A stretch of 64,000 nt of DNA from Thiohalorhabdus denitrificans (GCF_001399755.1 NZ_LJCP01000011.1:1-64000), one strand, 5' to 3'; numbered from the stretch's first letter, positions 8,772-16,880 are shown. The notes: a model not told the origin generated them from the letters alone. A program made the numbers and translations.

Positions 8772-8800
8772 TTAAAGTTGCATTCCCATTGCAACTTTAA
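8772..8800 (+). promoter_or_regulatory. NsrR operator in the norS promoter
   Basis: A perfect 11-bp inverted repeat, TTAAAGTTGCA (8772-8782) and TGCAACTTTAA (8790-8800), is separated by 7 nt. The layout AAG(T)TGCA-N7-TGCA(A)CTT equals the E. coli NsrR consensus AAGATGCA-N7-TGCATCTT, with only the A/T position changed. It overlaps a possible -10 region (TTTAAA at 8771-8776, with TTGCTT at 8750-8755 upstream) and sits 15 nt before the norS start, an arrangement suited to repression. Confidence 0.85.
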
Positions 8801-8814
8801 CGGAGGACGCCCTC

Positions 8815-9354
8815 ATGTACCAGGAGATCGCGTGGCAGGTATCCCTGCTCGGGGTCCTGCTCCTCGCCGCGGTTTTCCTCTTCGTGGTCATGCGCTCGGG
8901 GGATCCCACGGAATACGGGCCGGTCCAGAAGCGGTTCTACCGCTTCCGGGCCCTCTGGTTCTGGGGCCTCGTGGCCGTGGGCAGCTGGCTGTCGGTCGAG
9001 ACCCTGGCCGGCCTGCCCTACGGCCCCACCCACGGCGAGGACGACGGTTCCGCCGCGGTCACCGTGGAGGTCACCGGGCAGCAGTGGTACTGGGACATGA
9101 GCCGCACGGAGCTCCCCGCCGGCCGCACGGTGCAGTTCAACGTCACCTCCGCGGACGTGAACCACGGCTTCGCCATCTACAACGCCGACGACGAGGTGGT
9201 GGCGCAGACCCAGGCCATGCCGGAGTACACCAACAAGCTGCGCCACACCTTCCGCGAGCCGGGAACCTACCGGGTGATGTGCCTGGAGTACTGCGGCCCC
9301 CCGCACCACAACATGACCGCCGAGATCCAGGTCACGGCCGAGAAGGAGGGATAG
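8815..9354 (+). CDS. norS: NorS: CuA-containing subunit II of an sNOR-type heme-copper NO reductase
   Basis: Cytochrome c oxidase subunit II-like protein (179 aa) with two N-terminal TM helices (~10-26, ~46-62) and a cupredoxin domain. The CuA ligands are complete: H117, C156, E158, C160, H164 and M167 in the C-x3-C-x3-H-x2-M array. It would take electrons from a soluble cytochrome c or copper protein and pass them to NorY. The order norS-norY-senC-orf1 with an NsrR site matches the norSY-senC-orf1 operons described in ammonia oxidisers. CGGAGGA lies just upstream of the ATG. A microaerobic oxidase subunit is the alternative. Confidence 0.85.
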   Translation: MYQEIAWQVSLLGVLLLAAVFLFVVMRSGDPTEYGPVQKRFYRFRALWFWGLVAVGSWLSVETLAGLPYGPTHGEDDGSAAVTVEVTGQQWYWDMSRTELPAGRTVQFNVTSADVNHGFAIYNADDEVVAQTQAMPEYTNKLRHTFREPGTYRVMCLEYCGPPHHNMTAEIQVTAEKEG

Positions 9355-9357
9355 CCG

Positions 9358-10836
9358 ATGAGTAATCCGTATCAGCCCGACACCGACCTCGGGCGCCCCG
9401 AACGCCAGGTGGTGCTGGCCTACATGGGCACAGCCGGGGTCCTGCTGCTCCTGATGATGGCCTTCGGCCTGGTCATGCGCCTGGCCCAGGGCGACCTAAT
9501 AGGCGTGGCCCCCGACTGGTTCTACCGCATCCTCACCCTGCACGGCACCGGCATGGTGGGCCTGGCGGGCCTCGCCGGGGCGGGCATCATGTGGTACTTC
9601 CTGCGCCAGCACGTGCACCTGTCCCTGGGCATCGCCTGGACCAATCTGGCGCTGTTCCTGATCGGCGTGGTGCTGATCCTGGGCGGCATCCTGCTGGGCG
9701 GCTACGCCGGCGGCTGGACCTTCCTCTATCCGCTGCCCGCCAAGCCCATGGGCATGTGGTCCACCACCGGGACGGCCTCCTTCCTCACCGGCCTGCTCTT
9801 GATCGGCGTGGGCTTCCTGTTGCTGCACCTGGACACCGCGCGCGGCATCGTCCAGCGCTACGGCGGGCTCGGCAAGGGCCTGGGCTGGCCGCAGCTGTTC
9901 GGCCACAACGACGGCAACGCCCCGCCGGCGCCGGTGGTGGCCTCCACCATGGTGCTGATCGTCAACATCCTGGGGCTGGTGTCGGGCGCCGCCATCGTGG
10001 TGATGAGCCTGATCAACCTGTACTTCCCGGCCTTCGAGGTGGATCCGCTGCTGGCCAAGAACATGATCTACTTCTTCGGCCACGTGTTTATCAACGCCAC
10101 CATCTACATGGGGGTGATCGCGGTCTACGCCCTGCTGCCGCGCTACACGGGCCGGCCCTGGAAGTCCAGCACCAAGGCCTTCCTCGGGGCCTGGACGGCC
10201 TCCACGGTCATGGTGATCATCGTCTACCCCCACCACATCCTCATGGACTTCGCCCAACCCCAGTGGATGCACGTCATGGGGCAGATCATCTCCTACACCA
10301 GCGGCCTGCCGGTGCTGGCGGTGACCGCCTACGGCGCCATCACCATCCTCTACCGCAGCGGCATCAAGTGGGACCTGGCCTCCGGGCTGCTGACCCTGTC
10401 CGCCTTCGGCTGGGCGGCGGGCACCATCCCCGCCATGGTGGACGCCACCATCGTGGTCAACGAGGTGATGCACAACACCCTGTGGGTGCCCGGGCACTTC
10501 CACTTCTACTTGCTGCTCGGCGTCATGGCCATGGCCCTGGGCTTCATGGTCTGGATGGCCCGCACCTACGGCAACGGCGGGGGAAGCGCACTGGACGCCC
10601 CGGCCTTCTGGCTGTACGCCCTCGGCGGCGTGGGCTTCGTGGGCATGTTCCTGATGGGCGGCCGCGAGGGCGCGCCGAGGCGCTTCGCGGAGTACCTGCC
10701 GGAGTGGGTGCCCTACGCCCAGTGGGGCGCGCTGTTCGCCGCGCTGGTGCTGGTCGCCACCACCGTTCTCGTGGGGCGCTTCTTCGGCCAGTTCCTGGCC
10801 GGGCGACGGGAGGCGCCGGATGCGGGCGTGGCTTAG
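9358..10836 (+). CDS. norY: NorY: catalytic subunit I of an sNOR-type heme-copper NO reductase
   Basis: Twelve-helix heme-copper oxidase superfamily subunit I (492 aa). Visible ligands: H62 (LHGTGM) and H382 of the HFH pair for the low-spin heme, H380 for the high-spin heme, and H242, H292 and H293 (YPHHI) for the active-site metal. The H-x3-Y of oxygen reductases is replaced by H242-VFI-N246, so the cross-linked Tyr is absent, as expected for a NO-reducing rather than O2-reducing enzyme. It starts 3 nt after norS and its end overlaps senC by 17 nt, so the three are co-translated. Function as NO reductase is inferred from family, the Asn substitution and NsrR control. Confidence 0.85.
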   Translation: MSNPYQPDTDLGRPERQVVLAYMGTAGVLLLLMMAFGLVMRLAQGDLIGVAPDWFYRILTLHGTGMVGLAGLAGAGIMWYFLRQHVHLSLGIAWTNLALFLIGVVLILGGILLGGYAGGWTFLYPLPAKPMGMWSTTGTASFLTGLLLIGVGFLLLHLDTARGIVQRYGGLGKGLGWPQLFGHNDGNAPPAPVVASTMVLIVNILGLVSGAAIVVMSLINLYFPAFEVDPLLAKNMIYFFGHVFINATIYMGVIAVYALLPRYTGRPWKSSTKAFLGAWTASTVMVIIVYPHHILMDFAQPQWMHVMGQIISYTSGLPVLAVTAYGAITILYRSGIKWDLASGLLTLSAFGWAAGTIPAMVDATIVVNEVMHNTLWVPGHFHFYLLLGVMAMALGFMVWMARTYGNGGGSALDAPAFWLYALGGVGFVGMFLMGGREGAPRRFAEYLPEWVPYAQWGALFAALVLVATTVLVGRFFGQFLAGRREAPDAGVA

Positions 10837-11416
10837 CGCCCTTGGGGTGGCCGTCCTGGGGGCGGCCACCCTCTTCTGGGCAACCGACGGCTTCCGGGCC
10901 CTGACGGCCGAGACGGCCCGCCGGATCGCCGTGGCCGAGCAGCCGCGCGCGGTGCCGGACCTCCGCCTCCAACTGCAGTCGGGGGCGGAGGCCCGGCTCC
11001 GCGAGCTGCGCGGCAAGCTGGTGGTGGCCACCTTCATCTACACCCGCTGCACCCACGCCTGCCCCATGCTGGGCATGCGCATGAAGCGCATCCGCGCCGG
11101 CCTGCCCCAGGAGGCCGTGGGCGAGGAGGTGCGCTTTCTCAGCCTGAGCTTCGATCCGGACTACGACCGGCCGGAACGCCTGGCCGAATACGGCGGCCGC
11201 TACGGCGCCGAGCCGGAGCACTGGTGGGTGGCGCGGCCGCGCGGCGGCCTGGAGGAAGCGCTGGACGCCTTCGGCGTGGTGGTGCTGCCCGACGGCCAGG
11301 GCGACTTCATGCACAACGCCGCCTTTTACCTCATCGACCGCGAGGGCCGCCTGGCCGGGATCTATCCCGACGACGAGCCGGAGCAGGTGGTGGACGCGGT
11401 GGAGGAGCGGCTTTGA
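10820..11416 (+). CDS. senC: SCO1/SenC copper chaperone of the nor cluster
   Basis: Membrane-anchored thioredoxin-fold copper chaperone (198 aa). It has an N-terminal anchor (~1-22), the CxxxC motif C77-THA-C81 inside FIYTRCTHACPM, and the third Cu ligand H165 in GDFMHNAAFYLID. SCO proteins deliver copper to CuA sites, which fits the CuA subunit NorS. The start lies inside the norY 3' end. The next gene of the cluster (orf1) is 454 nt away, the gap filled by REPs. Confidence 0.93.
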   Translation: MRAWLSALGVAVLGAATLFWATDGFRALTAETARRIAVAEQPRAVPDLRLQLQSGAEARLRELRGKLVVATFIYTRCTHACPMLGMRMKRIRAGLPQEAVGEEVRFLSLSFDPDYDRPERLAEYGGRYGAEPEHWWVARPRGGLEEALDAFGVVVLPDGQGDFMHNAAFYLIDREGRLAGIYPDDEPEQVVDAVEERL

Positions 11417-11434
11417 AGACCTACCAGCACCCCC

Positions 11435-11845
11435 GTAGGAGCGACGGCCCCCGTCGCGACCGCTTCAATTCCTTGACTAACCAGCAGCGGGGGGCGCTGC
11501 AAAGCGCCCACCACCGTCCAGCCCCCCACCCCGAACGAAGGTGTAGGAGCGAGCTCCAGCTCGCGACCGCTACCCAGTTGCGCCAGTTTAACCGGCAGCG
11601 GGCCTGCCGCAGGGCAGGCACCGCCACCCAGTTGCGCCAAACTTACAAGCGGCGGGGGCGCTGGAGAGCGCCCCCCTACCCGAACGGGCACGCCGGATGG
11701 ATGCCCTGCGATCCCGTGGCTGGTTCATTTGGCGAAACCGGGTCGCGGCCTGGAGGCCGCTCCTACAGGGGCCCCGTTCAGGCCTCCCGTCCCTTGCCCG
11801 GGAGGTCCGATTCCGGCAGGCCGCGAAGGGGGCCGTCGCTCCTAC
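11435..11845. repeat. REP cluster between senC and orf1
   Basis: Copies: 11435-11461 (+), 11543-11568 (+, GAGCTC stem), 11741-11766 (-) and 11821-11845 (-, degenerate at one foot). With three hairpins of a second type they occupy the whole 454-nt gap between senC and the membrane gene; no coding sequence is seen there. Confidence 0.88.
11492..11675 (+). repeat. Second-type hairpins following REPs (three copies)
   Basis: Perfect inverted repeats with 4-nt loops: 11492-11509 (GGGCGCT / AGCGCCC), 11602-11619 (GCCTGCC / GGCAGGC) and 11654-11675 (GGGGGCGCT / AGCGCCCCC). The first two begin 30 and 33 nt after the ends of plus-oriented REPs at 11461 and 11568. The linkers share the wording CAGTTGCGCCA before an A/C-rich run and (C/G)AGCGGG. 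Further copies are at 16979-16996 and 18956-18973. Confidence 0.75.
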
Positions 11846-11870
11846 AACCGGCTCATAGGGGAGGGGCGTC

Positions 11871-12464
11871 ATGACGCGATCCACCCGCAACTGGCTGGCG
11901 GCGGGCATCGGCATGTGGGCGCTGCTCGCCCTGTCCCCCGTGCGCACCGGCCTGGAGGCCACCCTGGCCGGCCACATGGCCGCCCAGCTGCCGCTGCTGG
12001 TGGCGGCGGGCTGGTGGCTGGGCCGGGGGCTCGGGCCGGTGCGGGCGGACGAGCTGGCCGGGTTCAACCGGCACGGCGCCCCCGGCGTGCTGCTGGCTGC
12101 CTTCACCCTGGCCTTCTGGCTCCTGCCCCGCTCGCTGGACGCCGCCCTCCAGGAGCCCGCCTGGGAGGTCGCCAAATTTCTGGCCCTGCCCCTGCTGGCG
12201 GGGGTGCCTTTGGGCCGCAGCTGGCCCCGCCTGCCGGGCCTGGCCCGCGCTGCCCTCTGGGCCAACCTGATCCCCATGCTGGGGGTGATGGGCTGGCTCT
12301 ACATCCAGTCGCCGGTACGGCTGTGCAACAGCTACCTGATCGATCAGCAGGATCTGCTGGGGTGGGTGCTGCTGGGGATCACGGGGATGCTGGCGCTGTA
12401 CTGGGTGGGGTGGGCCTTCTTCGGCGGGCTGGGACGCGCGGTGGCCACGGACCGGGCCCGCTGA
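11871..12464 (+). CDS. Polytopic membrane protein, orf1-like partner of norSY-senC
   Basis: Integral membrane protein (197 aa) with about five hydrophobic helices and a conserved-looking GHMAAQLPLLVAAGWWLG segment reminiscent of CtaG-like assembly factors. No catalytic motif is seen. Its place after senC fits the orf1 of norSY-senC-orf1 clusters, so a role in assembly or copper insertion of the NorSY enzyme is inferred. The start ATG follows GGGGAGGGGCGTC. The gap from senC may mean separate expression or a transcript reading through the REP hairpins. Confidence 0.75.
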   Translation: MTRSTRNWLAAGIGMWALLALSPVRTGLEATLAGHMAAQLPLLVAAGWWLGRGLGPVRADELAGFNRHGAPGVLLAAFTLAFWLLPRSLDAALQEPAWEVAKFLALPLLAGVPLGRSWPRLPGLARAALWANLIPMLGVMGWLYIQSPVRLCNSYLIDQQDLLGWVLLGITGMLALYWVGWAFFGGLGRAVATDRAR

Positions 12465-12470
12465 ATCGAC

Positions 12471-12542
12471 ATCGCGGCCGAGACGGCCGCTCCTACAAGG
12501 ACAAACGGGGCACCTGTAGGAGCGGCGTCCTCGCCGCGAGCC
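12471..12542. repeat. Inverted REP pair between orf1 and the OM protein gene
   Basis: Copies at 12471-12496 (-) and 12516-12542 (+) lie back-to-back with their GTAG feet facing, 19 nt apart. They sit between the convergent 3' ends of orf1 and the OM barrel gene, where a bidirectional 3'-end hairpin would be useful. Confidence 0.88.
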
Positions 12543-12552
12543 GTTTCCCACG

Positions 12553-13062
12553 CTAGAAGTGCACCAGCACGCCGCCGGTGAGCTGATCGAAGTCCGAATC
12601 GTAGCGGGTGTGCTCCAGGAAGGCGGAAAGCTGGCTGCTGATCCGATACTGGCCGCCCAGGCCCCAGCTCACCCACACATCCGAATCGCTGCCTCCCACC
12701 TCGGGATCGGCATCCACCCAGGCCAGCCCCAGCCGGGCCTTAAGGGACACTCGCCGGTTCGGCAGCGGCACCATGTAGGTGGCGTAGCCGCCCAGGGTGG
12801 TGAAGCTCGTATCGACGCCGTTGGCCCCCTCCGGGTCCATGAGTGAGGTGGTCAGCTCGCCCTCCACCCCGAAGCCCGGGGTCACCCCGTCCAGCTGGGC
12901 GCCTGCCTTGGCCGCGATGCCGAGGCCGTCGTCGTGGCCGGTGGCGGACTGGATGCCCACGCCACCGCCGAAGTAGACGGGGTTCTCCGCCCCCACCGCC
13001 GGGGCGGCGGCCGTCAGGCCGGCCACCATCGCTCCCAGGACCAGCTTGCGTTGCATGTCCAT
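12553..13062 (-). CDS. Small outer-membrane beta-barrel protein (OmpA-like porin fold)
   Basis: Exported protein (169 aa) with a signal peptide (residues ~1-25, ending AAPAVGA). Alternating hydrophobic/polar strands (VYFGGGVGIQSATGH, YATYMVPLPN, AFLEHTRYDSDF) suit an eight-stranded barrel, and the C-terminus ends VLVHF with the terminal Phe recognised by the BAM complex. It resembles the generic OMP beta-brl family; no enzymatic residues of PagL or PagP are evident. Function unknown. It is transcribed alone toward the REP pair. AACAGGGGGGAT lies before the start. Confidence 0.75.
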   Translation of the reverse strand: MDMQRKLVLGAMVAGLTAAAPAVGAENPVYFGGGVGIQSATGHDDGLGIAAKAGAQLDGVTPGFGVEGELTTSLMDPEGANGVDTSFTTLGGYATYMVPLPNRRVSLKARLGLAWVDADPEVGGSDSDVWVSWGLGGQYRISSQLSAFLEHTRYDSDFDQLTGGVLVHF

Positions 13063-13222
13063 CCCCCCTGTTTGGGTGTATGTGATCGAGGGCGTACCCT
13101 CTTGACTGTTTCCGGTACGGCGGACACCGCACCGAGGCCGTCCATATCATGCCAGCCCCGTTGTCCGAAATCACCTGCCGCTGGCTGGCGACACCCGAAC
13201 CCGGAGGGACCGCCCGACGACC

Positions 13223-14725
13223 ATGCTCACCGGCTCGCAGAATCTGGCCCTGACCCTCCTCGGCTGGATGGCCACCGTGTTCATCGTGGTGGTGGGCGCG
13301 GCGGCCCTGGCCCTGGTGATCGTCTTCGTCCGCGACATCACCCAGAACCGCCACGCCATCCACCGCAACTTCCCCGTGATCGGGCACATGCGCTCCCTGC
13401 TGGAGCTCCTGGGGCGCTTCTTCCGCCGCTACCTGTACGCCATGGACCGCGAGGAGCTGCCCTTCAACCGCGCGGAGCGCAGCTGGGTCTACAGCGCCGC
13501 CCGCAACCGGCCCGGCACGGCCGCCTTCGGCTCCACCAAGGACATCCGCCGACCCGGCACCATCCAGTTCAACAACTGTCCCTTTCCCACCCTGGACACG
13601 GACTCCTGCGCCCCCTCCCCGGTCACCATCGGGCCCCATTGCGCCCGTCCCTACAACACCAGCGGGCTCTTCCACGTCTCCGCCCTCAGCTACGGCGCCC
13701 TGTCCCGACCCGCCATCCAGGCGCTGTCCCGCGGCGCGGAGCGGGCCGGTTGCTGGCTGAACACCGGCGAGGGCGGCCTGTCCCCCTACCACCTGGAGGG
13801 CGACTGCGACCTGGTCTTCCAGATCGGCACGGCCAAGTACGGCGTGCGGGGCCCCGAGGGCGGACTGGACGAGGGGCGGCTGCGGGAGGTGGCCGGGCAC
13901 GAGCGGGTGCGCATGTTCGAGCTCAAGCTGGCCCAGGGCGCCAAGCCGGGCAAGGGGGGCATCCTGCCGGGGGTGAAGGTGACCCCGGAGATCGCCCGCA
14001 TCCGCGGCATCCCGCCCTACCGGGACGCCATCAGCCCCAACCGCCACCCGGAGGTGGACAGCGTCCCCGAGCTGCTGGACATGATGGAGCGGGTCCGGGA
14101 GGTCACCGGCAAGCCCACCGGCTTCAAGATGGTCATGGGCGACCCGGACTGGCTCGATACCCTGGCCGCCGAGATCCACCGCCGCGGCCCGGAGGCCGCC
14201 CCGGACTTCATCACCCTCGACGGGGCCGAGGGCGGCTCGGGCGCGGCGCCCATGAGCCTCATGGACAACATGGGCATGGCACGCACCGAGGCGCTGCCGA
14301 TCCTGGTGGAGAAGCTCGACGCGCACGGCCTGCGGCCGCGGGTGCGGGTGATCGCCTCCGGCAAGATGGTCACGGCGGAGGGCGTGGCCTGGGCCCTGGC
14401 CGTAGGCGCGGACTTCGTCGCCTCGGGGCGGGGCTTCATGTTCGCCCTGGGCTGCATCCAATCCCTGCGCTGCGACCAGGACACCTGCCCCACCGGCATC
14501 ACCACCCACAACCCCCGCCTGCAGAAAGGCCTCGACCCGGCCGACAAGGGGGAACGGGTGCGCCACTACGTGGACCAGATGACCCACGAGGTGGGCACCA
14601 TCGCCCACGCCTGCGGCGTCCACGACCCCCGCGAGCTAAAGCCCAAGCACGTGCGGCTGGTGACGGGACCGGGGCGGTCGGTGAATTGGGGGGAGCTTTT
14701 TGAGCGGAGGGGTGTGGGGGCGTAA
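13223..14725 (+). CDS. FMN-binding glutamate-synthase-family membrane-anchored oxidoreductase
   Basis: GltB/GOGAT FMN-domain protein (500 aa) without the amidotransferase domain. An N-terminal TM helix (~12-38) precedes the TIM-barrel domain. Visible signatures are SALSYGALSRPAI, ELKLAQGAKPGKGG, TLDGAEGGSGAAP (FMN phosphate region) and CIQSLRCDQDTCPTG (Fe-S type Cys cluster). Stand-alone proteins of this type are widespread and their physiological reaction is poorly defined, so glutamate synthesis should not be assumed. It is monocistronic, with a REP 24 nt after the stop. GGAGGG lies ~14 nt before the ATG. Confidence 0.88.
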   Translation: MLTGSQNLALTLLGWMATVFIVVVGAAALALVIVFVRDITQNRHAIHRNFPVIGHMRSLLELLGRFFRRYLYAMDREELPFNRAERSWVYSAARNRPGTAAFGSTKDIRRPGTIQFNNCPFPTLDTDSCAPSPVTIGPHCARPYNTSGLFHVSALSYGALSRPAIQALSRGAERAGCWLNTGEGGLSPYHLEGDCDLVFQIGTAKYGVRGPEGGLDEGRLREVAGHERVRMFELKLAQGAKPGKGGILPGVKVTPEIARIRGIPPYRDAISPNRHPEVDSVPELLDMMERVREVTGKPTGFKMVMGDPDWLDTLAAEIHRRGPEAAPDFITLDGAEGGSGAAPMSLMDNMGMARTEALPILVEKLDAHGLRPRVRVIASGKMVTAEGVAWALAVGADFVASGRGFMFALGCIQSLRCDQDTCPTGITTHNPRLQKGLDPADKGERVRHYVDQMTHEVGTIAHACGVHDPRELKPKHVRLVTGPGRSVNWGELFERRGVGA

Positions 14726-14748
14726 AGCACTTGCCGTAAAACGAAGGT

Positions 14749-14774
14749 GTAGGAGCGGCCTCCAGGCCGCGACC
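14749..14774 (+). repeat. REP immediately upstream of the RAYT gene
   Basis: Begins GTAGGAGC and ends GCGACC with a perfect GCGGCCT / AGGCCGC stem. It ends 13 nt before the RAYT start, and the RAYT Shine-Dalgarno follows directly. The inverted sequence recurs exactly at 11741-11766. Confidence 0.93.
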
Positions 14775-14787
14775 AAAGGGGGGAGCC

Positions 14788-15297
14788 ATGATGGCTACCA
14801 CGGGGGCTGCTCGCGGCCAGCACCAACTACGCAAAGGCCGGGTATCCATCGGGGGACAGGCCTACATACTGACAACCGTAACCAACCAACGCCGGCCGGT
14901 TTTCCGCAACATCAAGGCCGCCCGGTTAGTGGTGAGCACTTTGCGCCACCAGCAAGACGCTGGAAGGGCGTATTCTCTGGCCTATGTGCTCATGCCGGAC
15001 CACCTGCATTGGATGGTGATCCTAAAGGGCTCAACCAGCCTGGACGGACTAATGCGGTCGGTGAAATCCTACAGCGGAAGGCAAATCAAATCGCTGTTCT
15101 CCGAGGACGAGGCGCCCGTATGGCAAGCCGGGTTTCACGACCGGGCCCTGCGGCGGGACGAGGACCTCCTCCAAGCCGCCCGCTACATCGTGGCCAATCC
15201 GTTAAGGGCGGGATTGGCTGAAAGGGTGGGAGATTATCCCCATTGGGATGCCGTGTGGCTGGGAGAGGGTGACGGGCCGGACTGGATCCTTGGTTAA
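14788..15297 (+). CDS. RAYT: REP-associated tyrosine transposase (TnpA-REP, Y1 family)
   Basis: IS200/IS605-like Y1 HUH protein (169 aa). The HUH motif is H72-L-H74 (LMPDHLHWMV) and the likely catalytic Tyr is Y133 in ARYIVANPLRAGL, both intact. RAYTs are domesticated single-copy transposases that bind and nick REP hairpins at a GTAG foot; every REP here starts with GTAG or GTGG. The gene lies between a plus REP (14749) and a minus REP (15301), as expected of a RAYT locus. Shine-Dalgarno GGGGGAG precedes the ATG. The gene looks intact, so it may still act on the REPs of this genome. Confidence 0.93.
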   Translation: MMATTGAARGQHQLRKGRVSIGGQAYILTTVTNQRRPVFRNIKAARLVVSTLRHQQDAGRAYSLAYVLMPDHLHWMVILKGSTSLDGLMRSVKSYSGRQIKSLFSEDEAPVWQAGFHDRALRRDEDLLQAARYIVANPLRAGLAERVGDYPHWDAVWLGEGDGPDWILG

Positions 15298-15300
15298 CCG

Positions 15301-15422
15301 GGTCGCGAGCTGGAGCTCGCTCCTACACCTTCGCTCAACATTGGTGGGGTCCAGGCAGAGCTCTTCCCGAAAAGGGTCTCGCCCTTTAGCGAGGGTGTAG
15401 AAGCGGCCTCCCGGCCGCGACC
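15301..15422. repeat. REPs downstream of the RAYT
   Basis: 15301-15326 (-, GAGCTC stem) begins 4 nt after the RAYT stop and faces the upstream copy, bracketing the gene. 15397-15422 (+) has one change in the foot (GTAGAAGC) and ends 14 nt before the hisC stop. Between them an AAAGGG / CCCTTT hairpin (about 15371-15387) is also visible. Confidence 0.88.
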
Positions 15423-15435
15423 TTCCGGCTAGCTC

Positions 15436-16500
15436 TCACCCGCCGGAAATGCCATCCAACACCCCCAACAACGCCTCATTCTCCTCCGGCGTGCCGATGC
15501 TGATGCGCAGGCCGTCGGCGAGCTCCTCGTCCGGGAAGTAGCGGATCAGGATGCCCCGCTCCTTGAGGGCCTCGTACCAGGGGCGGGCGTCGCCGTGGGG
15601 GACGCGGGCGAAGAGGAAGTTGGCCTGGCTCTCCGCCACGCGGAAGCCGCGCTCGCGCAGGGCCTGGGTCATCCGGGCGCGCTCGGCCACCACCGCGTCC
15701 AGGTTGGGCCGGTAGGCGTCGAGGTTGTCCAGGGCGGCCGCGGCGCCGGCCTGGGCCAGGGCGTCCACGTTGTAGGAGTCGCGCACCTTGTGCAGCTCGG
15801 CAGCCACCTCGGGATGGGCGAAGCCCAGGCCCAGGCGCAGGCCGGCCAGGGAGAAGCCCTTGGAGAAGCTGCGCGTGACGATCAGGTTGGGGTGCTCGGC
15901 GAGCAGTGCGAGGCCGTTGTCGCTCGCGAAGTCGGCGTAGGCCTCGTCCAGGACCACGGGGGCGTCCACCGCCCGGCACAGCGCCGCCACCTGCTCCAGT
16001 CCGCAGGCGAAGCCGAAGGGGGCGTTGGGGCGGGTGATGAACACCAGGGCCGGATCCGCGTCGGCGATGGCGCGAACCAGCAGGGAGCCGCCCACGCCCC
16101 AGGGCACCTCGCGGTAGGCGCCGCCCTGGATGTTGGTGAGCGTCTCGTAGAGGGAGTAGGTGGGCGCGGGGGCCACCACGTTCTCCCCGGGCCCCACGAA
16201 GGTGCGCAGCAGCATGGTGAGCAGGTCGTCGGAGCCGTTGCCCACCACCACCTGGTCGGGGTCGAGGCCGTAGGCGCGCGCCGCCGCCTCGCGCACGGGC
16301 CGGGCGTCGGGGACCGGATAGCGCCGCAGGGCCTCGCCGGCCGCCGCCTCGCGGAGGGCGTCCAGCACCACCGCCGGGGCGGGATAGGGGTTCTCGTTGG
16401 TGTTGAGCTTGATGACGCGCTGGCCCGGGGCGGGCTGCTCGCCCGGCTGGTAGCCGGCCATGGCCCGGATCCCGGGGCGCACCCAGTCGGAAATTGACAT
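15436..16500 (-). CDS. hisC: Histidinol-phosphate aminotransferase
   Basis: Fold-type I PLP enzyme converting imidazole-acetol phosphate and glutamate to histidinol phosphate (354 aa, normal length). Signatures: LNTNENPYPAP near the N-terminus, VVGNGSDDLL (PLP phosphate loop), DEAYADF, and the PLP lysine in SFSKGFSLAGLRLG. No other his genes are adjacent, so it may be the stand-alone HisC copy common in proteobacteria, perhaps also serving aromatic aminotransfer. It is divergent from the cupin gene. Confidence 0.94.
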   Translation of the reverse strand: MSISDWVRPGIRAMAGYQPGEQPAPGQRVIKLNTNENPYPAPAVVLDALREAAAGEALRRYPVPDARPVREAAARAYGLDPDQVVVGNGSDDLLTMLLRTFVGPGENVVAPAPTYSLYETLTNIQGGAYREVPWGVGGSLLVRAIADADPALVFITRPNAPFGFACGLEQVAALCRAVDAPVVLDEAYADFASDNGLALLAEHPNLIVTRSFSKGFSLAGLRLGLGFAHPEVAAELHKVRDSYNVDALAQAGAAAALDNLDAYRPNLDAVVAERARMTQALRERGFRVAESQANFLFARVPHGDARPWYEALKERGILIRYFPDEELADGLRISIGTPEENEALLGVLDGISGG

Positions 16501-16571
16501 GCCTTGCCTGCCCTACCCTACACTGACGCGCATTTGCCGAACCCCACCCCACCACCGAGCGAGGAGAGGCC

Positions 16572-16850
16572 ATGAGCCGCATCGAAGTCCGCCAGCCCAG
16601 CGAGGAGGAGCTCCGCGACCTCGGGGTCTTCGACTGGCCGATCTGGGAAAAGGGGGAATCCCGCTTCCCCTGGACCTACGACGAGCAGGAGGTCTGCTAC
16701 CTCCTCCAGGGCCGGGTCACCGTAGAGCCCGAGGAAGGGGAGCCGGTAACCTTCGCCGCGGGCGACCTGGTGACCTTCCCGCAGGGGATGAACTGCACCT
16801 GGGACATCCACGAGGCGGTGCGCAAGCACTACCAGCTCGGCGAGGAGTGA
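16572..16850 (+). CDS. Small cupin-domain protein
   Basis: Single-domain cupin (92 aa) of the Cupin_3/DUF861 type: WTYDEQEVCYLLQGRVTVEP and GDLVTFPQGMNCTWDIHEAVRKHY give the two cupin motifs, although the canonical His residues are mostly replaced, so metal binding is doubtful. AGGAGAGGCC precedes the ATG. Substrate unknown. The REP cluster follows its stop. Confidence 0.85.
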   Translation: MSRIEVRQPSEEELRDLGVFDWPIWEKGESRFPWTYDEQEVCYLLQGRVTVEPEEGEPVTFAAGDLVTFPQGMNCTWDIHEAVRKHYQLGEE

Positions 16851-16880
16851 GGCCCTGGACGGTGGGGAGCGCTCTGCAGC

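Noticed and set aside
9358-10836. Annotation as cytochrome c oxidase subunit I
   Set aside because: The active-site Tyr is replaced by Asn246 and the operon is under NsrR with senC and orf1; NO reductase is preferred.
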